DNA of 64,000 bases from Microbacterium galbinum (lineage in GTDB: Bacteria; Actinomycetota; Actinomycetes; Actinomycetales; Microbacteriaceae): NCBI RefSeq assembly GCF_023101185.1, contig NZ_CP078077.1:124001-188000 (forward strand), written 5' to 3'. Positions 1 to 8,599 of this stretch are shown in pieces. Under the pieces are notes generated by a model. It searched no databases, had not been told where the DNA came from, and worked only from the letters and a program-made list of their open reading frames with translations. The translations under genes and the position numbers were made by a program. Each line of letters begins with the position of its first letter. Within the stretch, counting starts at the first letter, position 1.

Positions 1-168
1 CGACAGCTCGACCAGGCGAGCGACCACGTGGGAGTGCTCGGCATCCTTTTCGCGGAGCTGGACGATGCGCACGCCACCGTCGACCGCCTCCCGCACGGTC
101 TCGACGACGCCGCGTGCACCGCACAGGGCGGCGTCCGTCACGAGGTACAGGGAGAGATCCGCGATCAC
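1..168 (-). CDS. thiE: Thiamine-phosphate synthase, 5' part only
   Basis: ThiE couples the pyrimidine (HMP-PP) and thiazole (HET-P) precursors to thiamine monophosphate in the cytoplasm. Only the first 56 codons lie in the window. They read [12 protein letters not shown] followed by [15 protein letters not shown], the opening strands of the ThiE TIM barrel, which bind pyrophosphate. The GTG start overlaps the last bases of thiM (GTGA), so the two are translationally coupled and share the TPP riboswitch upstream of thiM. The rest lies beyond the left edge. Confidence 0.9.
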   Translation of the reverse strand, partial: MIADLSLYLVTDAALCGARGVVETVREAVDGGVRIVQLREKDAEHSHVVARLVELS

Positions 169-1013
169 CGCGCTCCCTCCTCGACGTGCGCGCGAGCGAT
201 GACCTCTGCCGGCTCGACGGCGGCGAGCGCGTCCAGCAGGGCGACGGCGAAGCTGCCCGGCCCCGACGCCGACGCCGCCGCATCCTCCGCGGCGATCGTG
301 TAGACGAGAGAAGCCCCGGCGACGGCATCCAGCGCTCCGGTGCCGGTCGCCCCGGCGGTGCCGAGGAACGCCGCCATCACCGCGCCGAGTGCGCATCCTC
401 CTCCGGTCACGCGCGTCAGGAGCGCGTCACCGTTCGACAGCCGGAGAACCCGCTCGCCGTCGGTCAGCAGATCGACGGCGCCCGAGACGGCGACGATGCT
501 GCCATGGCGACGAGCGAGGTGTCGCGCCGCGTCGAGCGCGGCTTCGGTGCCGTCGGTGGCATCGACCCCGCGTCCGCCCGTGCTCATACCCGCCAGCGCG
601 AGGATCTCCGACGCGTTGCCGCGGATGGCCGTCGGCCGACGATCGGCGAGCTCGCCCGCCAGGGAGGTGCGCACCGGGAGCACACCGATCGCGACAGGAT
701 CGAGCACCCAGGGAGTGCCGGCGAGGGTCGCCGCGTCGACCGCCTCGAGGCTCGCCGCGCGCTGTTCCGGGGTCGGGGTGCCGAGGTTCACGAGCAGCCC
801 GGAGGCCGCACCCGCGAACATCCCCGCCTCGCCCACGATGTCGACCATCGCCGGCGCGGCTCCGACCGCGAGCAGCACGTTGGCGGTGAATCCGGTGACG
901 ACTGCGTTGGTGATGCAGTGGGTCAACGGCGCAGCCGTGCGCAGCGCTTCGAGCAGTTCGGCCGCGGACTGCGCGGTCGAGGAGGCGGACGATGGACGCA
1001 GAAGATCGCTCAT
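165..1013 (-). CDS. thiM: Hydroxyethylthiazole kinase
   Basis: ThiM phosphorylates 4-methyl-5-(2-hydroxyethyl)thiazole, a salvage step feeding ThiE. At 282 aa it is near the usual length, with about 20 extra Ser/Ala-rich residues at the N-terminus. Family motifs visible are DPVAIGV (about residue 125), IRGNASEI (about 152) and the anion-hole segment [13 protein letters not shown] (about 205). The ATG at 1013 sits seven bases after AAGGGA, which is itself the 3' strand of the TPP aptamer. It is first in a thiM-thiE operon, consistent with thiazole salvage rather than full de novo synthesis here. Confidence 0.95.
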   Translation of the reverse strand: MSDLLRPSSASSTAQSAAELLEALRTAAPLTHCITNAVVTGFTANVLLAVGAAPAMVDIVGEAGMFAGAASGLLVNLGTPTPEQRAASLEAVDAATLAGTPWVLDPVAIGVLPVRTSLAGELADRRPTAIRGNASEILALAGMSTGGRGVDATDGTEAALDAARHLARRHGSIVAVSGAVDLLTDGERVLRLSNGDALLTRVTGGGCALGAVMAAFLGTAGATGTGALDAVAGASLVYTIAAEDAAASASGPGSFAVALLDALAAVEPAEVIARAHVEEGAR

Positions 1014-1017
1014 TGCG

Positions 1018-1090
1018 ACATCCCTTCGCTAGTACGAACTAGATCAGGTTCGACGGGTGTGATCTCAGCCGCGGATGCGGCACCCCGTGT
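1018..1090 (-). promoter_or_regulatory. TPP riboswitch (THI element)
   Basis: Read on the minus strand this contains the conserved TPP aptamer blocks: ACACGGGGTGCC, GCTGAGAT, ACCCGTCGAACCTGATC, then TAGCGAAGGGATGT. Order and spacing match the family. Its 3' strand contains the AAGGGA that serves as the thiM ribosome binding site, so ligand binding should hide the site directly. No separate expression platform fits before the ATG, only 4 nt downstream. Confidence 0.95.
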
Positions 1091-1104
1091 CACTCGCCCA
1101 GAGT

Positions 1105-2085
1105 CTAGCGAAGCGACCGTGATCGGCCGCCGAGCTCGGCGAGGAGATCCGCCTCTTCCGCGCGGCTGAGCCCGGCGCGGCGCGGACGATCCACACCGCG
1201 CACGAGCTCGTCGGCCACGACCCGCGCGGCCGTCGCGTCGAGCGGGCTCAGCGCGCCTCCCGTCGCGAGGAACCTCTCGTTGCGACGGGTCATGAATCCG
1301 GTCATGTCGGCCGGCAACCAGAGCGGCAAAGAGCGCACGCCCATCCAGTACTCCACGCTGCGCGCGCGCAACCACTCCTCGCTCGCCTCGCGCACGCCGC
1401 CGGTGTGTCCGGCGGCACCGCGCACGATCTCGAGCATGTCGGCGAGCGGGATGCTGTCGCCGACCGCGTTCACCGCGTCGACGGCTCGCGAAGAGGCAAC
1501 GTACGCGGCGAGGTCGTCGACGTCGACGATCTGCGCGGTCCGGCCGGCCAGGGGCGGCACCAGCACCGGTCGCTCCCCCGCCCGTGCGAACGCCGCCGCC
1601 CAGTAACCGAAGCGGTCGCTCGGGTCGCCCTTGCCCACGATCAGACCGGGTCGCACGATCAGCGCCCGATCGCCCAGTGCGGCGACGGCATCCTCCGCCG
1701 CCGCCTTCTGCGCACCGTAGTCGGCATCCTCCGCGCGGGAGGACGGATGCCGTGGCGCGCTCTCGTCGGCGCCCACCGTCTCGTCGTCGGCGTACACCGA
1801 GACGGACGACACGAAGGTCCAGCGGGCGGCGCGGTCTCCGAGCTCGTCGACGGCCCGGGCGACCTGGAGCGCCGAGGTCGAGACGTCGACCACGAGGTCC
1901 CATTCGCCGTCGAGCGCCGCGTACGGATCGGCGCCGGTCCGGTCCCCGACCACGAGCGTCGCCCCCGGCGGCACCGGGCGGGTCCCCCGCGCGAGGCAGG
2001 TCACGGCGGCGCCCTCGTCGAGGAGGCGGCGGGCGATCCGGCTCGACAGCCATCCGGTGCCGCCGAGGATCAGAGCCTTCGTCAT
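1105..2085 (-). CDS. NAD(P)-dependent epimerase/reductase, extended SDR family
   Basis: An atypical or extended short-chain dehydrogenase/reductase of 326 aa. The N-terminal Rossmann nucleotide-binding motif GGTGWLSSRIA is at about residues 8-18. A YGAQK (YxxxK) catalytic pair sits near residue 148, after a VSSVSVYAD strand. The C-terminal half is the variable substrate domain and does not reveal the substrate. The stop lies about 15 bases upstream of the thiM riboswitch, so transcription reading out of this gene would enter the riboswitch. Family is clear, exact reaction unknown. Confidence 0.75.
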   Translation of the reverse strand: MTKALILGGTGWLSSRIARRLLDEGAAVTCLARGTRPVPPGATLVVGDRTGADPYAALDGEWDLVVDVSTSALQVARAVDELGDRAARWTFVSSVSVYADDETVGADESAPRHPSSRAEDADYGAQKAAAEDAVAALGDRALIVRPGLIVGKGDPSDRFGYWAAAFARAGERPVLVPPLAGRTAQIVDVDDLAAYVASSRAVDAVNAVGDSIPLADMLEIVRGAAGHTGGVREASEEWLRARSVEYWMGVRSLPLWLPADMTGFMTRRNERFLATGGALSPLDATAARVVADELVRGVDRPRRAGLSRAEEADLLAELGGRSRSLR

Positions 2086-2169
2086 GACACCAGCACACCA
2101 GGATCGGCGCGCCGACGGAAGCGCATCCGCTCAGAGCAGAGTGTCGGATGCGCCTGACACGATGGGGCC

Positions 2170-3312
2170 ATGCTCACGACCCTCGCCGTTTCCGGCTACC
2201 GCTCGCTCGTCGACGTCGTCGTGCCGCTCGATCCGCTCACCGTGATCACGGGGGCGAACGGCACGGGCAAGTCGAACCTCTACCGCGCGTTGCGCCTGCT
2301 CGCAGCGACCGGCCACGGCCGCGCGGTCGCCGCCGTCGCACGGGAGGGAGGCCTCGACAGCGTGCTGTGGGCGGGCCCCGAGACGCCGCAGGGTGAGGGA
2401 GCCCAGGGCACACGGCGTACCCGACCGATCTCGGTGCGCCTCGGCATCGCCGCCGACGAGGTCGGGTACCTCATCGACCTGGGCCTGCCGCAGACCGACG
2501 CGCGCAGCCTCTTCACGCGCGACCCGGAGATCAAACGCGAGCAGTTGTTCAGCGGCCCGTTCGCGCGGCCGGGAACGCTGTTCGTCGATCGTCAGCGCGG
2601 CGGGGTGCGGGTGCGGGGCGACGACGGCTGGGAGTCGGTGGATCAGCCGATGGGACCGGGGCAGAGCGTGCTGCTCGACCTCGTCGACGGCACCGCGCGG
2701 TGGGAGACGGCATCCTTGCGCTCCCGGATCGCCAGCTGGCGCTTCTACGACCACTTCCGCACCGACGCGTCCGCCCCCGCGCGACGGCCGCAGGTCGGAA
2801 CCCGCACGCGCTGGCTGAGCGACGACGGCTCCGACCTCGCCGCCGTGTGGGCGACGACGACGGAAGCCGGACGCGGCGCTCCGCTCGACGAGGCCGTCGA
2901 CCGCGCCTTCCCGGGATCACGCGTGCAGATATCCGTCACCGACGGCTCGTTCCGGTTGCAGCTGCGGCAACCCGGGTTGCTGCGTCCGCTCGACGCCGCC
3001 GAACTCTCCGACGGCACGCTCAGATACCTGCTGTGGTGCGCGGCACTGCTGCCCGCCGATCCGCCGCCGCTCCTCGTCGTCAACGAGCCCGAATCGAGCC
3101 TGCACGAGAGCCTCATCGACCCTCTCGGCTCGTTGCTCGCTCATGCGGCGTCCCAGACGCAGGTGATCGTCGTCACCCACTCGGCACCCCTCCGCCGCGC
3201 ACTCGCCGAGGCGGGCGGGTCGGTCGTCGAGCTCGAGTCTAACGGCTACGGAACCCGTGTGCGCGATCAGCTGCCGCTCGAGCGTCCGAGCTGGCACTGG
3301 CCGTCGCGCTAG
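2170..3312 (+). CDS. AAA family ATPase, RecF/OLD-like
   Basis: A 380-aa ABC/SMC-type ATPase. Walker A GANGTGKSN is at about residues 28-36. A signature-like ELSDGTLRYLLW comes near 280, Walker B LLVVNEPESSLH near 300 and the switch histidine VIVVTHSAPL near 328. Such proteins (AAA_21, RecF-like) often act in DNA repair or defence, but there is no TOPRIM nuclease or partner gene beside it. A weak -10 (CACGAT) lies six bases upstream of the ATG, suggesting a leaderless transcript. The 3' end and stop codon are part of a long hairpin shared with convergent pheT. Confidence 0.75.
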   Translation: MLTTLAVSGYRSLVDVVVPLDPLTVITGANGTGKSNLYRALRLLAATGHGRAVAAVAREGGLDSVLWAGPETPQGEGAQGTRRTRPISVRLGIAADEVGYLIDLGLPQTDARSLFTRDPEIKREQLFSGPFARPGTLFVDRQRGGVRVRGDDGWESVDQPMGPGQSVLLDLVDGTARWETASLRSRIASWRFYDHFRTDASAPARRPQVGTRTRWLSDDGSDLAAVWATTTEAGRGAPLDEAVDRAFPGSRVQISVTDGSFRLQLRQPGLLRPLDAAELSDGTLRYLLWCAALLPADPPPLLVVNEPESSLHESLIDPLGSLLAHAASQTQVIVVTHSAPLRRALAEAGGSVVELESNGYGTRVRDQLPLERPSWHWPSR

Positions 3313-3339
3313 CGGGAACGCTGCGCGACGGCCAGTGCC
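3293..3339. terminator. Long hairpin between convergent ATPase gene and pheT
   Basis: Perfect 17-bp arms (3293-3309 and 3323-3339, GGCACTGGCCGTCGCGC and its complement). They continue, past a one-base bulge, into an inner AGCG/CGCT stem closed by a GGAA loop. The left arm is coding sequence of the ATPase gene and the TAG stop lies in the inner part. No T-tract follows on either side, so intrinsic termination is not certain. Confidence 0.65.
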
Positions 3340-3360
3340 TGCGAGGGGATCGTGTGGGAC

Positions 3361-5865
3361 TCAGTCGCGGAGAGCCGCCCCGAAGCGCTCGGCGGCGACG
3401 GCGACGCCCGCGAGCTTGGCTTCGCTGGCCTCGGCCGCCGTGAGAGTGCGATCGTCGGCGCGGAAACGCAGGGCGAAGCTCAGGCTCTTCGAACCCGAAG
3501 GAACGCCCTCGCCGCGGTAGTCGTCGACCAGGCGCACCGATTCGAGGAGCGCACCCGCGCCCTCGGCGAGTGCTCCCTCGACATCCGCGGCCGGAACCTC
3601 GATCGACACAGCGAGCGAGACGTCCTGCGTCGCGGCGGGGAACGTCGAGAGCGATGCGGCGACGATGCGCTCGCCCGCCAGGGAGAGCACGAGATCGAGA
3701 TCGACCTCGAGCACGGTCGCTCGCCCCGGGAGATCCGCATCCGCCGTGACAGCGGGGTGGAGTTCGCCGACGTAGCCGACGAGCCGATCCGCGACGCGCA
3801 GGTCGCCCGTGCGCCCCGGGTGGAGGGCGGCTCGCGTGCTCTGGACGACGTCGATCTCGACGCCTGCGGCCGTCGCGATCACGCGCACGGCGTCGAGAGC
3901 ATCCGAGAGCCCGGCCGCCTCGGCCGGACGTCCCGGCTGGCGCGGGGTCGCGTTACCGGTCAGGAGAGCGGCGAGGAAGCGGTGCTGCGGCGGGATCGAT
4001 GCGTTCAGCTCGGCGAGGGTCTCCTCCGAGGGGCGCTCCCCGAGAGGCGGAACCTCATCCGTGCCGTAGGTCGTCCCGGCCTCGGGCAGGAACACCGCAC
4101 CCGTGTCGAAGATCGCGAGGTCGGTGAGACCGCGTGAGATGTTGCGGTGCGCCGTCTGGAGCAACCCCGGCACCAGCGAGCGTCGCAGGAACGGCGCCTG
4201 GCCGTCGAGCGGGTTCGCCAGCCGGATGCTGGGCAGGTGCTCCCCCGTCGCCGATCCGTGGAGGTCGTTCTGCGCCTCGGTCGTGAACGGGAAGGCGGGG
4301 GTCTCGACGAAGCCCGCGGACGCCAGGGCGTTCGCCACCCGGCGGCGGCCCTGCTGGTGCGCGGTGAGTCCGCGGCCCGACGGCGGCGTGGGAAGCACCG
4401 AGGGGATGCGGTCGAGGCCGTGGATACGGGCGACCTCTTCGGCGAGCGTCCACTTGTCGGTCAGATCGGGACGCCAGGTCGGAGGGATGACGGTCCACCC
4501 GTCGTCGGCAGCGGTCACCTCCGCACCGATCGTGGTGAGGGCGCCGGTGATCTCGGCCTCGGTGTAGTCGACGCCGATCAGGCCCTCGACGAAGCCTGCG
4601 GGCAGGTCGATCTCGCCGACGAAGACCTCGGCGAAGAGCGCGCCCCCCTCGTCGGTGAGCGTGCCGCCGGCCAGCTCGACCATGAGGTCGGCCGCACGAC
4701 GGGCCGCCACGAACGGGATGAGCGGGTCGACGCCGCGCTCGAAGCGCTTGGACGCTTCGCTGGGCAGCTTGTGCCGGCGTGCGGTGCGCGCGATCGTGGT
4801 GGGATCGAACGACGCGGCCTCGATGAGGACGTCGGTCGTCGTGTCGCTCATCTCGGTCGTGCCGCCGCCCATGACGCCGGCGAGGCCGATGGGTCCGGAT
4901 TCGTCGGTGATGAGCAGATCCTCGACGTGGAGCGTGCGCTCCTGGCCGTCGAGAGTCGTCATCTTCTCGCCCGCCCGAGCGCGGCGCACCGTGATGCCGC
5001 CCGTGAGCTTGTCGAGGTCGTAGCCGTGCAGCGGCTGGCCGAGTTCGAGCATGACGTAGTTCGTGATGTCGATCAGCACGCCGAGCGAGCGCATGCCCGC
5101 GAGCGAGAGCCGCGCGATCATCCAGGGAGGTGTCGGGCGGGACGGGTCGACCCCGCGGACGACCCGGGTCACGAACTCGCTCGCGCCCACACGTCCGCGC
5201 ACGGGCGCCTGATCGTCGACGATCGCGACATGGCCGGTGCCCGGCTGCAGCTCGGCGAAGTCCCGCTCGGCCGGGTCGCGGAACTCCGCTCCCGTCGCGT
5301 GCGAGTACTCACGGGCCACGCCGCGCAGGGAGAAGGCGTACCCGCGGTCGGGCGTGACGTTGATCTCGACAGCGACGTCGTCGAGCCCGAGGAGGGCGAT
5401 CGCGTCGGTACCGACCGGGGCGTCGATCCCCAGGTCGGACAGCACGAGGATGCCGTTGTGCTCGTCACCGAGCCCGAGCTCCCGCGCCGAGGCGATCATG
5501 CCGTCCGACACGTGCCCGTAGGTCTTGCGGGCCGCGATCGGGAACGGGCCGGGCAGCACCGCGCCCGGGAGCGTCACGATGACCTTGTCTCCGGCGACGA
5601 AGTTGTGGGCGCCGCAGACGATGCCGCGCACGCCGCCGTTCGCCTCGCCGACGTCGACCTGGCACCAGTTGATGGTCTTGCCGTTGGACTGCGGTTCGCC
5701 CTCGAGCGAGACCACCTGTCCGACGACGACGGGACCCGTGATGTCGAAGCGGTGCACGTCCTCCTCTTCGAAGCCGACCGTCACCAGTGCCGCGAGGACG
5801 TCCTCGGGGGACGCATCCGCTGCCACATCGACGTACTCACGCAACCACGAAAGCGGGACGCGCAT
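3361..5865 (-). CDS. pheT: Phenylalanine-tRNA ligase beta subunit
   Basis: The beta chain of the alpha2-beta2 synthetase that charges tRNA-Phe. At 834 aa it has the full bacterial layout: MRVPLSWLREYVD opening, the EMAP/OB tRNA-binding domain (about 40-150), B3/B4 editing region, B5, and the C-terminal anticodon-binding FDX-ACB domain ending FALRFRADDRTLT. The ATG at 5865 overlaps the pheS TGA by one base; a GTG three bases earlier is an alternative. Co-transcribed with pheS. Confidence 0.97.
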   Translation of the reverse strand: MRVPLSWLREYVDVAADASPEDVLAALVTVGFEEEDVHRFDITGPVVVGQVVSLEGEPQSNGKTINWCQVDVGEANGGVRGIVCGAHNFVAGDKVIVTLPGAVLPGPFPIAARKTYGHVSDGMIASARELGLGDEHNGILVLSDLGIDAPVGTDAIALLGLDDVAVEINVTPDRGYAFSLRGVAREYSHATGAEFRDPAERDFAELQPGTGHVAIVDDQAPVRGRVGASEFVTRVVRGVDPSRPTPPWMIARLSLAGMRSLGVLIDITNYVMLELGQPLHGYDLDKLTGGITVRRARAGEKMTTLDGQERTLHVEDLLITDESGPIGLAGVMGGGTTEMSDTTTDVLIEAASFDPTTIARTARRHKLPSEASKRFERGVDPLIPFVAARRAADLMVELAGGTLTDEGGALFAEVFVGEIDLPAGFVEGLIGVDYTEAEITGALTTIGAEVTAADDGWTVIPPTWRPDLTDKWTLAEEVARIHGLDRIPSVLPTPPSGRGLTAHQQGRRRVANALASAGFVETPAFPFTTEAQNDLHGSATGEHLPSIRLANPLDGQAPFLRRSLVPGLLQTAHRNISRGLTDLAIFDTGAVFLPEAGTTYGTDEVPPLGERPSEETLAELNASIPPQHRFLAALLTGNATPRQPGRPAEAAGLSDALDAVRVIATAAGVEIDVVQSTRAALHPGRTGDLRVADRLVGYVGELHPAVTADADLPGRATVLEVDLDLVLSLAGERIVAASLSTFPAATQDVSLAVSIEVPAADVEGALAEGAGALLESVRLVDDYRGEGVPSGSKSLSFALRFRADDRTLTAAEASEAKLAGVAVAAERFGAALRD

Positions 5866-6905
5866 CACACCACCATCCCGTACTGCTCGCTGAATCGGAC
5901 ATCGCCCTCGGCCATGTCACGCATGTCCTGCACATCGCTGCGGAACATGAGTCCCCGCTCGATGCCCATGCCGAACGCGAAGCCGCTGTACACCTCGGGA
6001 TCGATCCCGGCCGCACGCAGAACGTTCGGGTTGACCATGCCGCAGCCGCCCCACTCGATCCACCGTGCGCCGCCCTTGAAAGTGGGGTGCCACAGATCGA
6101 GCTCGGCGGAGGGCTCGGTGAAGGGGAAGTAGTTGGTGCGGAAGCGCATCTTGGCCTCGGGACCGAACAGCTGCTTCGCGAAGTGGTCGAGCGTGCCCTT
6201 GAGGTGCGCCATCGTGATGCCCTTGTCGATCACGAGACCCTCGAACTGGGTGAACACCGGCAGGTGCGTCGCATCGAACTCGTCGGTTCGGTAGACGCGC
6301 CCGGGGCAGAGCACGTAGATCGGCACCTCGCGGTCGAGCATCGAGCGCACCTGGACGGGACTCGTGTGCGTGCGCATGACGAGGTGTCGCGAGGCGGGGT
6401 CGACGTAGAACGTGTCCTGCTCCTGGCGGGCGGGGTGGTCGACGTCGAAGTTGAGCGCGTCGAAGTTGAACCACTCGTGCTCGAGTTCGGGACCCTCCGC
6501 GATCTCCCATCCCATGCCCACGAAGATGTCGCAGACCTGGTCCTGGAGCAGGGAGAGCGGATGCCGCGCACCGACGCGCGTGCGCGACGGCACCGCCGTG
6601 ATGTCGATGCGTTCGGCTTCGAGGCGCGCCGCGATCTCGGCGGCAGCGAGCTCGGCCTCCTTGGCGGCGAGCGCCTGCGTGACCTGACCGCGCCCCTGGC
6701 CGACGAGCTTGCCGAAGGCGGCCTTGTTCTCGGGGGCGACCTGACGCATCGAGGCGTTCAGGACGGCGAGGGGCGAACCGTCGGCCACGTGGGCGGCACG
6801 GGCCGCCTTGAGCTCGGCGGTGTCGGTCGCTGCGTTGATCGCTGCCAGGGCTGCGGCGACGGCTGCTTCGACCGCTTCCGGGGTGATTTCTGGAGTCTCG
6901 GACAC
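5865..6905 (-). CDS. pheS: Phenylalanine-tRNA ligase alpha subunit
   Basis: The catalytic chain of phenylalanyl-tRNA synthetase, 346 aa, normal length. An N-terminal coiled-coil (about 1-90) is followed by class II motif 2 (FRTNYFPFTEPSAELD, about 250), WIEWGGCGMVNPNVL, and motif 3 GFAFGMGIERGLMF near 320. It starts with GTG; TAGACT lies eight bases upstream and may be its -10. In many actinobacteria pheST directly follows infC-rpmI-rplT-trmH; here a glutamate transport and sensing block separates them. Confidence 0.97.
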   Translation of the reverse strand: MSETPEITPEAVEAAVAAALAAINAATDTAELKAARAAHVADGSPLAVLNASMRQVAPENKAAFGKLVGQGRGQVTQALAAKEAELAAAEIAARLEAERIDITAVPSRTRVGARHPLSLLQDQVCDIFVGMGWEIAEGPELEHEWFNFDALNFDVDHPARQEQDTFYVDPASRHLVMRTHTSPVQVRSMLDREVPIYVLCPGRVYRTDEFDATHLPVFTQFEGLVIDKGITMAHLKGTLDHFAKQLFGPEAKMRFRTNYFPFTEPSAELDLWHPTFKGGARWIEWGGCGMVNPNVLRAAGIDPEVYSGFAFGMGIERGLMFRSDVQDMRDMAEGDVRFSEQYGMVV

Positions 6906-6928
6906 GAGAGACGAGTCTACCGGCGCGG

Positions 6929-6956
6929 GGTGGCGGGATCGGACGATCCCGCCACC
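6929..6956 (-). terminator. Terminator-like hairpin after the glutamate transport operon
   Basis: A perfect 12-bp stem, GGTGGCGGGATC (6929-6940) with GATCCCGCCACC (6945-6956) and a 4-nt loop. It starts right after the last permease stop and before pheS. There is no U-rich tail, so either intrinsic termination is weak or the hairpin protects the 3' end. Confidence 0.6.
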
Positions 6957-6957
6957 G

Positions 6958-7875
6958 TCATGCTCCGGGGGCCGCGCTTCGCCCGCTGTCGGTGCCGCGC
7001 TGCAGGGTGATCAGTTCGGTGTTCGTCTCGCCGGCGTGCTGACGCGGGTCCGGAGCCGCGTCTCCCGCCTTGGGCGAACGCTTGGTACGGCGCTGCAGAC
7101 GGAACGCGATGTAGGAGAGCACCAGGCAGACGGCGACGTACATGGAGCCTCCGACGATCGCCGCAGGGATGAGCGGAGAGCCGTAGGGCGCCTGGTTGCC
7201 GATCTGGTTGATCACATACAGCAGCTCCTGGTACGTGATGATGAAGCCGAGAGCCGTGTCCTTCAGCGCGACGACGAGCTGCGCGATGATCACGGGCATC
7301 ATCGATCGCACGGCCTGCGGCAGGAGGATGAACCACATGACCCCGCTCTTGCGGAGTCCGATCGCGTACCCGGCCTCGGCCTGCCCGCGCGGCAGCGACT
7401 CGACACCGGCGCGCAGCACCTCGGCGAGCACCGAGCCGTTGTAGACGATGAGCGCGATCACGACCGCGAAGTAGGGCGACATCTTGATGCCGACGACGGG
7501 GAGGCCGTAGTACAGCAGCATCATGAGGACGAGCACGGGGACGGCGCGCAGCACCTCGATGATCCACCGGACCGGTTCCCGGACCCAGGCGTGCTCAGAG
7601 AGACGCCCGATGCCCAGGACGAAGCCGAGGACGAGCGAGCCGACGCCGGCCGCGGCGAAGGCGGCGAGCGTGCTGAGAAGCCCCTCGCCGAAGCGGACCC
7701 AGACCGCGGAGTAGGAGAAGATGTTCCACTTCTCCGCCGAGAACTGCCCGGTGGCGAAGAGCCGCCACACGACCCAGCCGAGCACGGCGAGCACCACGAG
7801 CACGGTCGCGACTCCGATGAGTCTGTTGCGCGCGATGGCGCGGGGACCGGGGACGTCGAAAAGAACGGAACTCAT
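6958..7875 (-). CDS. gluD: Glutamate-type amino acid ABC transporter permease (GluD-like)
   Basis: Second membrane subunit of a polar amino acid importer. At 305 aa it has several hydrophobic helices and the EAA-loop region AEVLRAGVESLPRGQAEAG, which contacts the ATPase. The C-terminal tail, after LQRRTKRS, is charged, Pro-rich and likely disordered. The start MSSVLFDVPG at 7875 overlaps the upstream permease stop (ATGA). It is the last gene of the four-gene operon and matches the gluABCD order of Corynebacterium and Streptomyces. Amino acid specificity (glutamate) is inferred from gene order and overall resemblance. Confidence 0.88.
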   Translation of the reverse strand: MSSVLFDVPGPRAIARNRLIGVATVLVVLAVLGWVVWRLFATGQFSAEKWNIFSYSAVWVRFGEGLLSTLAAFAAAGVGSLVLGFVLGIGRLSEHAWVREPVRWIIEVLRAVPVLVLMMLLYYGLPVVGIKMSPYFAVVIALIVYNGSVLAEVLRAGVESLPRGQAEAGYAIGLRKSGVMWFILLPQAVRSMMPVIIAQLVVALKDTALGFIITYQELLYVINQIGNQAPYGSPLIPAAIVGGSMYVAVCLVLSYIAFRLQRRTKRSPKAGDAAPDPRQHAGETNTELITLQRGTDSGRSAAPGA

Positions 7876-8519
7876 CGCGAGATCCTCCACTTGTTCTCGA
7901 GCACTCGCTGGACCCAGGCGAGCAACAGCACCAGCACGACGAAGATGACCATGACCCACAGCAGCACGACCAGGGCGCTCTCGCCGCGCTCGCTGAGTGC
8001 GGCGCGGATCGTTCCCAGGTTGACGACGGAGAAGCCCGCCGCGACGGTCGTGTTCTTCATAAGGGCGATGAGCACGCTCATCATCGGGGGGACGACGGAT
8101 CGGGTCGCCTGCGGCAGCACGACGTAGCGCATGACCTGACCGAAGTTCAGGCCGATCGCCCGGGCGGCCTCAGCCTGCCCGACGGGCACCGTGTTGATGC
8201 CGGCGCGCAACGCCTCCGCGACGTAGGTGGCCGTGTAGAGACCGAGGGCGATGACCGCGAGCAGGAGGGAATTGACGCGTTCGCCGAGAAGGATCGGCAG
8301 GCAGAACGCGAAGAAGAACATGACCAGGGTCAACGGGGTGTTGCGGATCCAGTTCACGTAGACGCCGCCGACCGCGCGGGCGATCGGGACCGGGGACACT
8401 CTGGCCGCGCCGACGATCAGTCCGAGGACGATCGCGATGAGACCTCCACCCAGGAACAGCGCGATCGTTCCCCACAGCGCTTCCCCCCAGAGATCGAGGT
8501 GGTCGGTGATGACTCCCAC
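7872..8519 (-). CDS. gluC: Glutamate-type amino acid ABC transporter permease (GluC-like)
   Basis: First permease of the importer, 215 aa, with about five membrane helices and the HisM/GltJ-type loop AEALRAGINTVPVGQAEAARA near residue 115. It starts with GTG at 8519 and overlaps gluD by four bases. It is separated from the binding-protein gene by 80 bp containing a strong hairpin, probably to lower permease yield relative to binding protein. Together with GluD it forms the transmembrane channel. Confidence 0.88.
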   Translation of the reverse strand: MGVITDHLDLWGEALWGTIALFLGGGLIAIVLGLIVGAARVSPVPIARAVGGVYVNWIRNTPLTLVMFFFAFCLPILLGERVNSLLLAVIALGLYTATYVAEALRAGINTVPVGQAEAARAIGLNFGQVMRYVVLPQATRSVVPPMMSVLIALMKNTTVAAGFSVVNLGTIRAALSERGESALVVLLWVMVIFVVLVLLLAWVQRVLENKWRISR

Positions 8520-8563
8520 TGGTGCTCCTGTCGATTCGAATTGGCGCGACGCTCTGCCGATGG

Positions 8564-8594
8564 GCGGGGCGGCCGAGGATATCGGCCGCCCCGC
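8564..8594 (-). promoter_or_regulatory. Intercistronic hairpin between gluB and gluC
   Basis: Arms GCGGGGCGGCCGA (8564-8576) and TCGGCCGCCCCGC (8582-8594) form a 13-bp perfect stem with a 5-nt loop, directly after the binding-protein stop codon. Such structures commonly stabilise the upstream mRNA or attenuate the permease cistrons, giving excess binding protein. No T-tract is seen. Confidence 0.6.
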
Positions 8595-8599
8595 TCGGA

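Noticed and set aside
2170..3312. Anti-phage ATPase (OLD, Gabija, retron-like) system
   Set aside because: No TOPRIM domain, nuclease, helicase or toxin partner is adjacent; flanks are a reductase and pheT.
4147..6132. A 661-codon open frame on the plus strand antisense to pheT and pheS
   Set aside because: High GC opens antisense frames. Its translation is Arg/Glu/His-rich without domains, and pheST on the other strand are unmistakable.
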